Below the pieces are notes generated by a model. It was not told the DNA's origin. It did no database searches and saw only the letters and a program-made list of their open reading frames with translations. Below, in pieces: positions 23,713 through 30,082 of a stretch of DNA of 36,904 nucleotides. This DNA is from a virus, in IMG/VR virus record IMGVR_UViG_3300024346_000225, positions 1 to 36,904 of that record. One strand, written 5' to 3'. Position 1 is the stretch's first letter. Each line of letters opens with the position of its first letter. The translations under genes and the position numbers were made by a program.

Positions 23713-24099
23713 ATGTTCACACTATCACAAAGATCCATACAGCATATGAGTGGCATCCATATCGACCTACGCCGTGTCGCTGACAGGGCTATTCAGCTAA
23801 CTAAAATTGATTTTGGTATCCCAAGCACTGGCGGCATTCGATCCGCTGAAATGCAAAACGAACTCTTTAAAGCTGGTAAGTCAAAGTGTGATGGCTACGA
23901 AAACATGTCATACCATCAAAGCGGAAATGCCCTAGACTTTTACGCATACGTTGACGGCGCTGCAAGCTGGGAGCCTGAGCACTTAGCACAAGTAGCCTGC
24001 GCATTTCTTCAAGCTGCCAATGAGCAAGGCGTAAAGCTTAAATGGGGTGGACTATTCAAATCATTCACTGATATGCCACACTTCGAGATTGAATCATGA
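23713..24099 (+). CDS. Endolysin, M15-family peptidase
   Basis: A 128-residue zinc peptidase of the VanY/T5-endolysin type, predicted to cut peptide bonds in peptidoglycan (L-alanyl-D-glutamate type in close relatives). Zinc ligands are visible as H68 and D75 in YHQSGNALDFY and H123 in MPHFE; the substrate loop includes GIRSAEMQNELFKAGKSKCDGY (41-62) and GLFKSFTD. No signal peptide is present, so release needs a holin. The gene lies between coiled-coil and holin-like membrane proteins. GAGGTGATTT before the start supplies the ribosome site. Confidence 0.92.
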   Translation: MFTLSQRSIQHMSGIHIDLRRVADRAIQLTKIDFGIPSTGGIRSAEMQNELFKAGKSKCDGYENMSYHQSGNALDFYAYVDGAASWEPEHLAQVACAFLQAANEQGVKLKWGGLFKSFTDMPHFEIES

Positions 24100-24302
24100 A
24101 CGAACACACCGAACCACGTCTAGTTTGGACAAGATTTGCGGGCTTGTGCGCTCTTTTCCATGCCCTAGCCTACACTTTGTTCGTAGTGCCAATTAGCGAG
24201 CCTGTGCTATGGTTTGACGGATTTGTAGTGGCTTGCTGGATGCTGGGTGGTAATGGTCGGGCAGCTTTAATTGATGCAATTAGAAATTGGAAGGCGAAAT
24301 GA
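24096..24302 (+). CDS. Small two-helix membrane protein (lysis cassette)
   Basis: A 68-residue protein starting inside the endolysin stop (ATGA). Two hydrophobic stretches are seen: FAGLCALFHALAYTLFVVPI (about 14-33) and LWFDGFVVACWMLGG (38-52), with a basic end NWKAK. The size and place suit a holin or antiholin partner of the next gene, which starts one base after its stop. No family is recognised. Confidence 0.65.
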   Translation: MNEHTEPRLVWTRFAGLCALFHALAYTLFVVPISEPVLWFDGFVVACWMLGGNGRAALIDAIRNWKAK

Positions 24303-24303
24303 T

Positions 24304-24648
24304 ATGTGGCAATCTATACTAAAACCTGCACTCGGATTAGTTGAAACAGTCATAAAGGGGAAGCAGCGTGTTAAAGAGGCAGAAATCTCTGCGAAAGAGA
24401 AGGCAATCGAGTCAAAAGACAATTGGGAACTCGAAATGGCCAAGGCTTCAGCGACTAGCTGGAAAGATGAGCTTTGGACTGTTTTGTTTGTTGCTATCAT
24501 TGCGGCTTGCTTTATCCCTAGTACACAGCCTTATGTCTTTGAGGGCTTTCGTGCGCTGGAGGAGACGCCTACTTGGTTTCAAATAGCAATTGGCATGTCG
24601 GTAAGTGCATCGTTCGGAATAAAGGCTTATACGATGTTTAAAAAATAG
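24304..24648 (+). CDS. 3TM-type holin
   Basis: A 114-residue protein starting at ATG 24304 after a GGAAGGCG ribosome site. The N-terminus is amphipathic (WQSILKPALGLVETVIKGKQRVKEAE), followed by a charged helix (EKAIESKDNWELEMAKASATSWKDELWT) and two hydrophobic helices (VLFVAIIAACFI and WFQIAIGMSVSASFGIKAY). This order (amphipathic start, charged linker ending in SW-x-x-(D/N), then membrane helices) is typical of the phage 3TM holin family. It would open the membrane for the M15 endolysin. It is the last rightward late gene. Confidence 0.8.
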   Translation: MWQSILKPALGLVETVIKGKQRVKEAEISAKEKAIESKDNWELEMAKASATSWKDELWTVLFVAIIAACFIPSTQPYVFEGFRALEETPTWFQIAIGMSVSASFGIKAYTMFKK

Positions 24649-24662
24649 CCCATTACTGGGCT
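24640..24662 (-). terminator. Terminator between convergent late and leftward operons
   Basis: AGCCCA (24647-24652) and TGGGCT (24657-24662) form a six-base stem with a four-base loop. Read leftward it is followed by ATTTTTT (24646-24640), a good intrinsic terminator for the leftward operon. Read rightward, the tail is less T-rich (TCATCATT), so stopping of late transcripts is weaker. The stop codon of the 54-residue leftward gene sits in the loop. Confidence 0.8.
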
Positions 24663-24817
24663 TCATCATTAATTGAAAACAGCTTGCACGCGACAATAGT
24701 CACAACGCAAACCAAAATAATCATCCTGCATAATAGCGCATACTCGCTAAACGTCAGCATCCCAACGAACGCAAACGCGGCTATTGAGAATAGTAAAAGT
24801 GATAGTGTTGGTTTCAT
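24653..24817 (-). CDS. Small hydrophobic membrane protein (54 aa)
   Basis: A 54-residue leftward gene, last of the operon. The chain opens with MKPTLSLLLFSIAAFAFVGM, then a second hydrophobic stretch MIILVCVVTIVACKLF, so two membrane helices are predicted. Its start overlaps the stop of the 90-residue gene (ATGA) and its stop lies in the terminator loop. The function is unknown; small inner-membrane proteins in such positions often block superinfection or alter the host envelope. Confidence 0.65.
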   Translation of the reverse strand: MKPTLSLLLFSIAAFAFVGMLTFSEYALLCRMIILVCVVTIVACKLFSINDEAQ

Positions 24818-25086
24818 TTTTCAGCCTTCTTTTTTATGCTAATTCTTAGTGTGTCCAAGTCATAGCCACGCCTATCTAGCTCTTCAATTAATGATGGACG
24901 CATTTCTGAAGTTCCGTTAATTACGAAGTTCGGAATCTCAGAACAAATGTAGTTTAACACTAGCTTCGTATCGCACTTCGGCACGCCTTTACCAAAAAAA
25001 ACGCAAATATCGACCTCGCCATAATCCTTACCCATTTGCATTTTGATTTCTTCATCGCCAACCTTTGGCTTACGGTATCTTTTCAT
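24814..25086 (-). CDS. Hypothetical accessory protein
   Basis: A 90-residue basic protein, likely alpha/beta: VDICVFFGKGVPKCDTKLVLNYICSEIPNFVINGTSEM then a helix-rich end (LIEELDRRGYDLDTLRISIKKKAEK). No family is recognised. It is coupled to both neighbours by ATGA overlaps. The C-terminus is lysine-rich, suggestive of nucleic-acid or membrane contact, but this cannot be resolved from sequence. Confidence 0.6.
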   Translation of the reverse strand: MKRYRKPKVGDEEIKMQMGKDYGEVDICVFFGKGVPKCDTKLVLNYICSEIPNFVINGTSEMRPSLIEELDRRGYDLDTLRISIKKKAEK

Positions 25087-25181
25087 TTCCGCACCTTAGC
25101 GCCACACCGGGCGCACTTGTAAATAGTAATTGGCGGGTTAATGATCCATATCTTCAACTCGCCACCGCAACTACATTTCAT
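25083..25181 (-). CDS. Tiny zinc-ribbon protein (32 aa)
   Basis: A 32-residue frame with two cysteine pairs, CSCGGELK (residues 3-10) and CARCGAKVRK (23-32), the layout of a rubredoxin-type zinc ribbon reduced to its minimum. ATG 25181 overlaps the upstream stop (TAATG) and its own stop overlaps the next start (ATGA). The gene is shorter than most annotation cut-offs, but the paired C-x-C / C-x2-C knuckles and the tight junctions support it. Confidence 0.65.
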   Translation of the reverse strand: MKCSCGGELKIWIINPPITIYKCARCGAKVRK

Positions 25182-25393
25182 TAAATCGTTATTCCCGTTG
25201 CCATTTGAATTTTTAGCAGCGTTTTAGCTGATGGATTGGATGTGCCAGAAAGCGTCTTACATAGGCCACTTGTCGGTATCTCGCAATCTGCCGCCATATT
25301 CTCGATCGTTAATTTATTTTCTTTGCGGTAGTTTATGATAGCCTGCCTAAATGCTGCTAATCTTTCTGCAACCGCCTGGTCTAGGTCGCTCAT
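25181..25393 (-). CDS. HTH DNA-binding protein (XRE-like)
   Basis: A 70-residue protein with an N-terminal helical region (DLDQAVAERLAAFRQAIINYRKEN) followed by an HTH: LTIENMAADCEIPTSGLCKTLSG, then SNPSAKTLLKIQMATG, which resembles the fourth and fifth helices of XRE-type domains. It may regulate the leftward operon or host genes. It overlaps the previous gene by 4 bases and the next by one base. Confidence 0.7.
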   Translation of the reverse strand: MSDLDQAVAERLAAFRQAIINYRKENKLTIENMAADCEIPTSGLCKTLSGTSNPSAKTLLKIQMATGITI

Positions 25394-25605
25394 ACAAATC
25401 CCAAATCACGGTCATCCTGATCAACACGACTTGAAATGTGTTCGTCGATTGCGTGCCATATTCGTACTTTTGCCATGTCTGTTTTGCTATTTCGCTTATC
25501 ACCTTCTGCCTTACGCTCGTCTTCTCGAGTTTTATACTTAGCGCAACGATGTTTGATTATTGCATCCATGGCTGGATCTATTTGATTTTTCATTACTTCC
25601 ACCAC
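25390..25605 (-). CDS. Hypothetical basic accessory protein
   Basis: A 71-residue, highly charged protein rich in lysine and arginine (KHRCAKYKTREDERKAEGDKRNSK region) with a C-terminal WHAIDEHISSRVDQDDRDLGF. Helical in outline; no family is recognised. It starts within the end of the MazG-like gene (13-base overlap) and overlaps the HTH gene by 4 bases, so it is part of the same transcript. Confidence 0.55.
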   Translation of the reverse strand: MVEVMKNQIDPAMDAIIKHRCAKYKTREDERKAEGDKRNSKTDMAKVRIWHAIDEHISSRVDQDDRDLGFV

Positions 25606-26123
25606 TCAGTTGATTCATTAATTTCCTGATAATTCGGGCCCTTCAACAGCTTTCCACAAGCGTACGTCTTACCATTTACAGTTTGATCTTTTGCCGAATA
25701 GGCACCAAAATAATTTTGCGCAATAGGATTGATGCAAACTTCAATACCGAGTTGCTTGAAATGGTCATGCGCATCTTTTAACTCCGTTTCAAGTATCATT
25801 TTGCTGAAATTAGATTGATTAACGATGTGCAACGCAGACCACCAATATACATTTAGCTCATGTAATAACGCTCTTGCCGCGTGTGCTTGATGCAGTGCTA
25901 CTTTAGCTGCATACCTAGAGCCAAGCAGCTCTATCGGTCTAGTTACCACGATAATGTCACACAGTTCTTTGACTAAATTACCGAGTGATTTTGCTTCTAA
26001 GGCCTCTAGCACTTCCTCTGCAATGAACCCCTTGTATCGATCCGCTACCGCGGCGTCACTTGACTCAACACGAATTAGGTCATGCCACCGATCCAATTCT
26101 TCTAACACTTGACTCATATTCAT
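25593..26123 (-). CDS. MazG-like all-alpha NTP pyrophosphohydrolase
   Basis: A 176-residue protein. The N-terminal half has the metal-binding pattern of the all-alpha NTP pyrophosphatase superfamily: E36, E37 and E40 in GFIAEEVLEALEA, and E53 and D56 in NLVKELCDIIVV. These enzymes hydrolyse (d)NTPs to NMP and pyrophosphate, for example to remove modified nucleotides or reset ppGpp-linked signals; phage versions can alter nucleotide pools. The C-terminal 70 residues are less typical (ISPIAQNYFGAYSAKDQ-like region and GKTYACGKLLKGPNYQEIN) and may form a separate beta part. Its substrate is unknown. Confidence 0.7.
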   Translation of the reverse strand: MNMSQVLEELDRWHDLIRVESSDAAVADRYKGFIAEEVLEALEAKSLGNLVKELCDIIVVTRPIELLGSRYAAKVALHQAHAARALLHELNVYWWSALHIVNQSNFSKMILETELKDAHDHFKQLGIEVCINPIAQNYFGAYSAKDQTVNGKTYACGKLLKGPNYQEINESTEWWK

Positions 26124-26317
26124 CTTGTTTTAACTCCGATACGTTCAAAAAAGTCATCGACGACCTCTACGCATACTTTTTCCATTTCAGTGCGCGGTAC
26201 ACGCACCACTTTTCCAACTGGATCAATCATGGCTAAACTATAGACGCCACCAAAAATGATCCACTCGTTAGTTCGCTTATTCCCACACACCCATGTTTCA
26301 GGCTGATATAAATTCAT
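26120..26317 (-). CDS. Hypothetical small protein
   Basis: A 65-residue protein with a beta-like start (QPETWVCGNKRTNEWIIFGGVYSLAMID) and an acidic helix near the end (EMEKVCVEVVDDFFERIG). No family is recognised. It overlaps the MazG-like gene start by 4 bases. A hairpin lies 11 bases upstream. Confidence 0.55.
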   Translation of the reverse strand: MNLYQPETWVCGNKRTNEWIIFGGVYSLAMIDPVGKVVRVPRTEMEKVCVEVVDDFFERIGVKTR

Positions 26318-26327
26318 ATGATCACCA

Positions 26328-26343
26328 TGGGGCCGGAGCCCCA
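26328..26343. other. Intergenic hairpin (TGGGGC-CGGA-GCCCCA)
   Basis: A perfect six-base stem with a CGGA loop between two leftward genes. Leftward it stands just before the next gene's ribosome-binding region; rightward it is followed by AGTTAGTTGTTATT, a weak T-rich tail. It is one of three similar hairpins in this operon. Confidence 0.5.
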
Positions 26344-26354
26344 GTTAGTTGTTA

Positions 26355-26537
26355 TTATATTGGTTCGTCAGTATCTTCATCGACAGCATAGGCATGGCAA
26401 TAATCGTTTAGCACTTCCTGAACATGGCTGTCTCGGTCTTTTTCTGACATCCCTAGCCATTCTTCAGTAGTCATTCCTGTATCTTCTTCATGCACGCCAC
26501 CAACAAAACCCGTGTCAACTTTGATTACTACACTCAT
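26355..26537 (-). CDS. Small acidic phage protein (DUF7167-like)
   Basis: A 60-residue acidic protein: VDTGFVGGVHEEDTGMTTEEW, then LGMSEKDRDSHVQEVLNDYC and DEDTDEPI. The order of an N-terminal strand with G-x-x-x-E, a (T/E)EEW, and an MSEKDRD helix is typical of a small phage family annotated as DUF7167; function unknown. It has its own gap with a hairpin upstream (26550-26563). Confidence 0.5.
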   Translation of the reverse strand: MSVVIKVDTGFVGGVHEEDTGMTTEEWLGMSEKDRDSHVQEVLNDYCHAYAVDEDTDEPI

Positions 26538-26549
26538 TCGTAAATCCTT

Positions 26550-26563
26550 AGCCCCGAAGGGCT
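26550..26563. other. Intergenic hairpin with UUCG loop on the leftward strand
   Basis: AGCCC (26550-26554), CGAA, GGGCT (26559-26563). Leftward, the loop reads TTCG closed by C-G, an exceptionally stable RNA tetraloop. It follows the HNH gene stop and precedes the next gene's start. Rightward it is followed by TGTTATT, a weak T tract. Confidence 0.55.
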
Positions 26564-26575
26564 TGTTATTAAAAG

Positions 26576-27007
26576 TTAGGTTGCGTTTAGGCCTTCGCCG
26601 TTATCCCTGTGCCACAACGAATGACAGGTAGTACAAAGCCACCTAACATCCAAAGGCCTTGAATAATCATCATGATGCCCGTGAATGCCATGCGTACTAA
26701 AGCAAACCTCGCAAGGCAATACTGTCAATTTACCGTCTCTAATAGCATTTCCGACCATAATATGTGCTGCCCGCTTGATGGTATTTTTCTCAATCCACCT
26801 AGCAGTAGCTCTATTGTGCGCAGCTTTGCCATTTTCTGTTTTCTGGTAATCCCTACGCATCTTCATGCGCTTAGGATCTCTTAACCTTTTTTTGTCATAT
26901 TCTTTCTGACATTCCTTGCACTTATGCGCAAGCCCATCATTGCTTGCTGATCTTTTCCCAAAGTCAGATGCCTTCTTTTCAGTATTGCATGATCTACATA
27001 GTTTCAT
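26576..27007 (-). CDS. HNH endonuclease with N-terminal zinc finger
   Basis: A 143-residue protein starting at ATG 27007, 5 bases after a perfect AGGAGGTGA ribosome site; an earlier in-frame ATG (27031) lies inside the promoter. N-terminal zinc motif: C4/C7 (LCRSCNTEK) and C30/C33 (CKECQKEYDKKR). The C-terminal HNH fold shows CEVC (99-102), GIHGHHDDY (107-115), LDVRWLCTTCHSLWH (119-133). This layout is typical of free-standing phage HNH nucleases, often mobile. It has its own sigma70-type promoter and a hairpin after its stop, so it resembles a moron inserted in the leftward operon between SSB and accessory genes. Confidence 0.88.
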   Translation of the reverse strand: MKLCRSCNTEKKASDFGKRSASNDGLAHKCKECQKEYDKKRLRDPKRMKMRRDYQKTENGKAAHNRATARWIEKNTIKRAAHIMVGNAIRDGKLTVLPCEVCFSTHGIHGHHDDYSRPLDVRWLCTTCHSLWHRDNGEGLNAT

Positions 27008-27026
27008 ATTTTCACCTCCTGCGTAG

Positions 27027-27055
27027 ATCATACGCCAATAAAAACGGAATGTAAA
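27027..27055 (-). promoter_or_regulatory. Sigma70-type promoter for the HNH gene
   Basis: On the leftward strand TTTACA (27055-27050) and TATGAT (27032-27027), separated by 17 bases, five of six consensus bases each. It begins 20 bases before the HNH start and overlaps the region just after the ssb stop. It gives the HNH gene and perhaps downstream accessory genes constitutive expression. Confidence 0.7.
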
Positions 27056-27064
27056 AGATATTCC

Positions 27065-27424
27065 CTAGAATGGGATCGAATCATCAAAATCATCAATCCT
27101 TGGCGGAGCACCATTTGACACTGGCTGTTGTGGTTGCTGGTTAAAACCGCCTTGTGGCTGGTTATGTGGCGCTGGCTGTTGTGGCTGAGCGCGATTGTCA
27201 GACCAAAAAACCTTACAGTTTCCTAGTATTGGCCCTTTAACTCCCTGATCCTTTTCCTCTTTCGTTACGTCCTGAGTAACCATTCCACTGTTCCCGTACT
27301 GGTCTAATTGATCAAGATCAATAAACACGGTTGCATCAAGATATGTACCCTTTTGCCCCTTGAATAACCGTCCTTTTTCTATCTTGCTAACATCTATTTT
27401 TAAGCTTACGCCTACTTTGCTCAT
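27065..27424 (-). CDS. ssb: Single-stranded DNA-binding protein
   Basis: A 119-residue protein. The first 75 residues are beta-rich, as an OB fold (VSLKIDVSKIEKGRLFKGQKG, YLDATVFIDLDQLDQYGNSG, GNCKVFWSDNR); then a proline/glutamine-rich flexible linker (QPQQPAPHNQPQGGFNQQPQQP); and the acidic SSB tip DDFDDSIPF, close to the bacterial DDDIPF that docks partner proteins. It coats ssDNA during replication and recombination. It lies right after recT, overlapping by 4 bases, so the pair forms a strand-annealing unit. Confidence 0.88.
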   Translation of the reverse strand: MSKVGVSLKIDVSKIEKGRLFKGQKGTYLDATVFIDLDQLDQYGNSGMVTQDVTKEEKDQGVKGPILGNCKVFWSDNRAQPQQPAPHNQPQGGFNQQPQQPVSNGAPPRIDDFDDSIPF

Positions 27425-28338
27425 TGCTGTGATTCCTCTGCTTTTCGTGCTGCCCGCTCTTCGGACAGTAATTGTTTAATTTGTCGGCGCTCAGGTGCGC
27501 CCAAGTGTTTCCAAGCCTTCTCTTGATCTTCTGGCTCTTTAGATGTCCATTCGTCTAGCAATGATTCGCCGTCACTGTTTGACATATGCCCGACTAATAA
27601 TTGAGCGAATTGATACTCGTCACTAGCAATTACCTTTTCTTGTCGCTCAGCTTCAAAGTCGATACCTTCGCCGCCTTCGTTTATGATCTTAATAGCTTCA
27701 CTCATACGCTCAACTTTTGGCCAGTATTTCGAAGCCTGCTTGACCACTGTTTTTTTAATCATTTCCTTTTCGTCGGTAACCCAAGGCCCAGATTTTTTCT
27801 TATAGGCCATTGAACGATTACGGATAGCGAAAATATCGTCTATTTTCATTTCATGAGTTAAGAAATCGCCGTCTGCGAGTTTAACAACACAATAAGCCCC
27901 AATTATAGCGCCACGGTCACCAAATGCGCTGTATTCGTGTTTTGGTTCGACTGAGGTGCCTTTGTTTATGTAAGTGTCGTTAGCGTGAACAATCTTACAC
28001 TGTGACCACGTAACAGAACCCGTATCTTGCGCCAAGTGCATCAAACCCATATAGGACACATCAAGGCAAATCATGCCGTCACGCGGTACCAAATAAGCAT
28101 ATTTGAGTGCAGGATTTAGCGTTAGGCCGATAGCCGCAATGTTCCTAACTGCATTTTGCACGCTTACTGGATTTGATACCGCTATTTTTACGGCATAATC
28201 GTTTTTGTATAGTTGTTGAATAGCGTAGTTCTGCTCAGCTTCCCAGTGTACCGATCCATGCACGCTCGCCAGCTTTGCGAAATCCTGCTGAACTGATACA
28301 ATGGATTCTTCTGGCCTCATTTGAATTACTTCCGTCAT
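27421..28338 (-). CDS. recT: RecT-family single-strand annealing protein
   Basis: A 305-residue protein; E. coli RecT has 269. Family marks are [25 protein letters not shown] (about 62-86), the [15 protein letters not shown] segment (93-107), [18 protein letters not shown] (139-156) and [27 protein letters not shown] (about 181-207). RecT anneals complementary single strands and promotes strand invasion. The C-terminal 80 residues are charged and variable. No recE-type exonuclease is found next to it, so it may use host nucleases or another partner. It is followed by ssb. Confidence 0.93.
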   Translation of the reverse strand: MTEVIQMRPEESIVSVQQDFAKLASVHGSVHWEAEQNYAIQQLYKNDYAVKIAVSNPVSVQNAVRNIAAIGLTLNPALKYAYLVPRDGMICLDVSYMGLMHLAQDTGSVTWSQCKIVHANDTYINKGTSVEPKHEYSAFGDRGAIIGAYCVVKLADGDFLTHEMKIDDIFAIRNRSMAYKKKSGPWVTDEKEMIKKTVVKQASKYWPKVERMSEAIKIINEGGEGIDFEAERQEKVIASDEYQFAQLLVGHMSNSDGESLLDEWTSKEPEDQEKAWKHLGAPERRQIKQLLSEERAARKAEESQQ

Positions 28339-28349
28339 ACCTACCCCTT

Positions 28350-28370
28350 GCCGCCTTGTGCGGCTTTTTT
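28350..28370 (+). terminator. Rightward intrinsic terminator inside the leftward operon
   Basis: GCCGC (28350-28354), CTTGT loop, GCGGC (28360-28364), then TTTTTT (28365-28370). It looks like a classic terminator on the + strand, although both flanking genes are leftward. In the leftward transcript the same hairpin lies just before the recT ribosome site (AAGGGG). It may stop antisense transcripts from the late region. Confidence 0.65.
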
Positions 28371-29310
28371 AATACTTAATTGAAACGTTAGCTATTTCAT
28401 TATTATGAATTGCCAATACTAATTTTTTAGCTGTCTCTTCATCGATTCCTAGATCCATTATTGACTCTTTAGCTGCCTTACGAATCGCGCCAACGTGTTT
28501 TTTGTTAGCTTCACGTTTAGCGTTTTCGTCTGCAATGCGCTTAGCCTCAGCCTCTTGACGTGCAACTTCAGCTACACGTGCGTTCTCTGCCGCTTGTGCT
28601 GCATCTAGCTTAGCTTGCTTTTCTGCTAATACTCGGCGCTCTTCGGCTTGCTTAGCTTCAATCTTCGCACGCTCTTCAGTAGCAATGCGCTGGCGTTCTG
28701 ACTCGTCCGCCTTTCGCTGTATTTCCGCTTCACGCTCAATTGATGCCAGACGCTCACGCTCTGCCGACTCTTCAGCTATCCGCTTTTCGCGTGCTTCTTG
28801 ATCCGCTTTACGCTGTGCTTCTAGTTGCTCCGCTTCAATGCGTTCAGCTTCAAGTTTTGCAGCTCGGTCAGTGTCGAATTGAGCGTTAAGAAGCAAACCG
28901 AATTCGTGATCAATTTCAACCTTTGCAGCTAGTTCGGCGGCCTTTTCTGCGTTCATTTTTTCGATAGCCAGCCGAGTGGCTTCTTCTTCAAACTCAGTTA
29001 GTGGCTTGCGAATCTCTTCAGCTAACTCTGTTAACGCATCTTTAACGAGCTTTCGATTAGCGTCAATGACCTTTGGAATTGCCTTGTATTCAGCCGCAAG
29101 CGTCTTACCGTGCCCTTCGAGATAGGTCTTTGATTTAGTTACTTTCGTAACAAGCGCTTTAATTGCCGCACGGCCTTTAGCTGTTGTGACATCAGGAACG
29201 AATGCCCGCGCTTCTGCTTGTAGTTGTGCAACCACATCGTTGACTTTTTCGCCCTTAGTGAAGAACGGCACCAACTCAACTTTTTCCAATACGATTAATT
29301 CGTTACTCAT
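28369..29310 (-). CDS. Long coiled-coil protein next to recT
   Basis: A 313-residue protein dominated by a charged alanine/glutamate/arginine helix (about 105-280, with runs like AERIEAEQLEAQRKADQEAREKR in pieces), preceded by a more globular N-terminus (VELVPFFTKGEKVNDVVAQLQ, TTAKGRAAIKALVTKVTKSKTYLEGHGKTLAAEYK) and followed by a short globular end (KHVGAIRKAAKESIMDLGIDEETAKKLVLAIHNNEI). Proteins of this layout occur near recT in many phages; their role is unknown. The globular ends suggest an adaptor or structural protein linking two partners, possibly part of the recombination unit. It overlaps the HTH gene by 4 bases. Confidence 0.65.
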   Translation of the reverse strand: MSNELIVLEKVELVPFFTKGEKVNDVVAQLQAEARAFVPDVTTAKGRAAIKALVTKVTKSKTYLEGHGKTLAAEYKAIPKVIDANRKLVKDALTELAEEIRKPLTEFEEEATRLAIEKMNAEKAAELAAKVEIDHEFGLLLNAQFDTDRAAKLEAERIEAEQLEAQRKADQEAREKRIAEESAERERLASIEREAEIQRKADESERQRIATEERAKIEAKQAEERRVLAEKQAKLDAAQAAENARVAEVARQEAEAKRIADENAKREANKKHVGAIRKAAKESIMDLGIDEETAKKLVLAIHNNEIANVSIKY

Positions 29311-29552
29311 TTTGCTGCTTCCTTTGTTAGCTTTTGTAGCCTTTCAGCAAGCTCTAATAGCTCACTACCTGTTAAATTTAGCTGCTGGCTAAACTGATAT
29401 ATTCGCTCAACACTCCAAGCTGTTCGGCCTGCTAATTGGTTAGAGATCGTTTGAGGGCATAAATCAACGCACTTACTAATGGCCTTTATTGACAACCCTA
29501 GAGTGATCATTTCATGACGAACGACTTTTGATATTGCTTGCTCTATATTCAT
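29307..29552 (-). CDS. HTH regulator, first gene of leftward operon
   Basis: An 81-residue protein with an HTH: LGLSIKAISKCVDLCPQTISNQLAGRTAW (about 18-46), flanked by helices, then FSQQLNLTGSELLELAERLQKLTKEAAK, a leucine-rich end that could dimerise. As the first gene after the divergent promoters, it is the leading candidate for a self-regulating switch protein that binds the palindrome at 29660-29674. It is too short for a CI-type repressor with a cleavable domain. Confidence 0.75.
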   Translation of the reverse strand: MNIEQAISKVVRHEMITLGLSIKAISKCVDLCPQTISNQLAGRTAWSVERIYQFSQQLNLTGSELLELAERLQKLTKEAAK

Positions 29553-29581
29553 AACTTCCCCTTATTTGGTGAGTGGCACAG

Positions 29582-29610
29582 ATACTAAAGCAATCATGGC
29601 CAGTTATGAA
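29582..29610 (-). promoter_or_regulatory. Leftward early promoter
   Basis: On the leftward strand TTCATA (29610-29605), 17 bases, TAGTAT (29587-29582). The 29-bp element shares 22 bases with the rightward promoter at 29657-29685, including TTCATAAC, ATTGC and TTAGTAT. It lies 30 bases before the HTH gene start and probably drives the whole leftward operon. Confidence 0.7.
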
Positions 29611-29656
29611 ATAATAAAAAAGAATAATGAGTTGTATTTATATGAATTAACGGTAT

Positions 29657-29685
29657 TTCATAACGTAACGTTATTGCATTAGTAT
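29657..29685 (+). promoter_or_regulatory. Rightward early promoter
   Basis: TTCATA (29657-29662), 17 bases, TAGTAT (29680-29685). Both boxes are identical to those of the leftward promoter, and both differ from sigma70 consensus in the same way. The following leader has CGAAACAAACAACAGCG and AGAAACGAA before ATG 29720, shared with two other operons. Confidence 0.7.
29660..29674. promoter_or_regulatory. Operator-like palindrome
   Basis: ATAACGT, a central A, ACGTTAT: a perfect 15-base inverted repeat overlapping the -35 end and spacer of the rightward promoter. A bound dimer would block polymerase. The HTH proteins at 29307 and 31860 are the obvious candidates. Confidence 0.65.
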
Positions 29686-29719
29686 TACCACATCGAAACA
29701 AACAACAGCGAGAAACGAA

Positions 29720-29872
29720 ATGTATAACTCAATCAACGACGCAGAAACAACATTAGGTAACAGCGGTGTATTTGAGTGGTTCGAATACGAAATGCTAGAA
29801 GCGGTTGCAGAGTGGATGTATCACGAGGACGCAACGCCAGAGCAGGCCGCCGAATATTTTGAAGTTGCATAA
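29720..29872 (+). CDS. Hypothetical small acidic protein (50 aa)
   Basis: The first gene of the rightward early operon, 35 bases after the -10 element. The product is acidic and helical: FEWFEYEMLEAVAEWMYHED then TPEQAAEYFEVA. No family is recognised. The GCGAGAAACGAA leader supplies the ribosome site. Early first genes of this kind are often host-takeover proteins, but there is no direct evidence here. Confidence 0.6.
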   Translation: MYNSINDAETTLGNSGVFEWFEYEMLEAVAEWMYHEDATPEQAAEYFEVA

Positions 29873-29894
29873 TTAACCGAATTGGAGAGCTAAA

Positions 29895-30077
29895 ATGACA
29901 GATCAAGTTCAATTAAAGAAAGATGCAGAGCGTTACAGATTCTTACGCAACGGTGACGATGGTGAGCTCTGGAATGATTTGAAGCTTAAACCGGCTGATT
30001 GGGATGTGTTGTGTGATGAATTCGGCGAGTCATTCGACCAAGTAGTTGATGAACTCATGATCAAGAATCAAAGGTAA
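29895..30077 (+). CDS. Hypothetical phage protein with DAERYRFLR motif
   Basis: A 60-residue protein with a GGAGAG site 6 bases before ATG. KKDAERYRFLRNGDDGELW near the start is a motif common in many small phage early proteins; the rest is acidic and helical (ESFDQVVDELMIKNQR). The function is unknown. Its stop overlaps the next possible start. Confidence 0.6.
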   Translation: MTDQVQLKKDAERYRFLRNGDDGELWNDLKLKPADWDVLCDEFGESFDQVVDELMIKNQR

Positions 30078-30082
30078 TGGCT

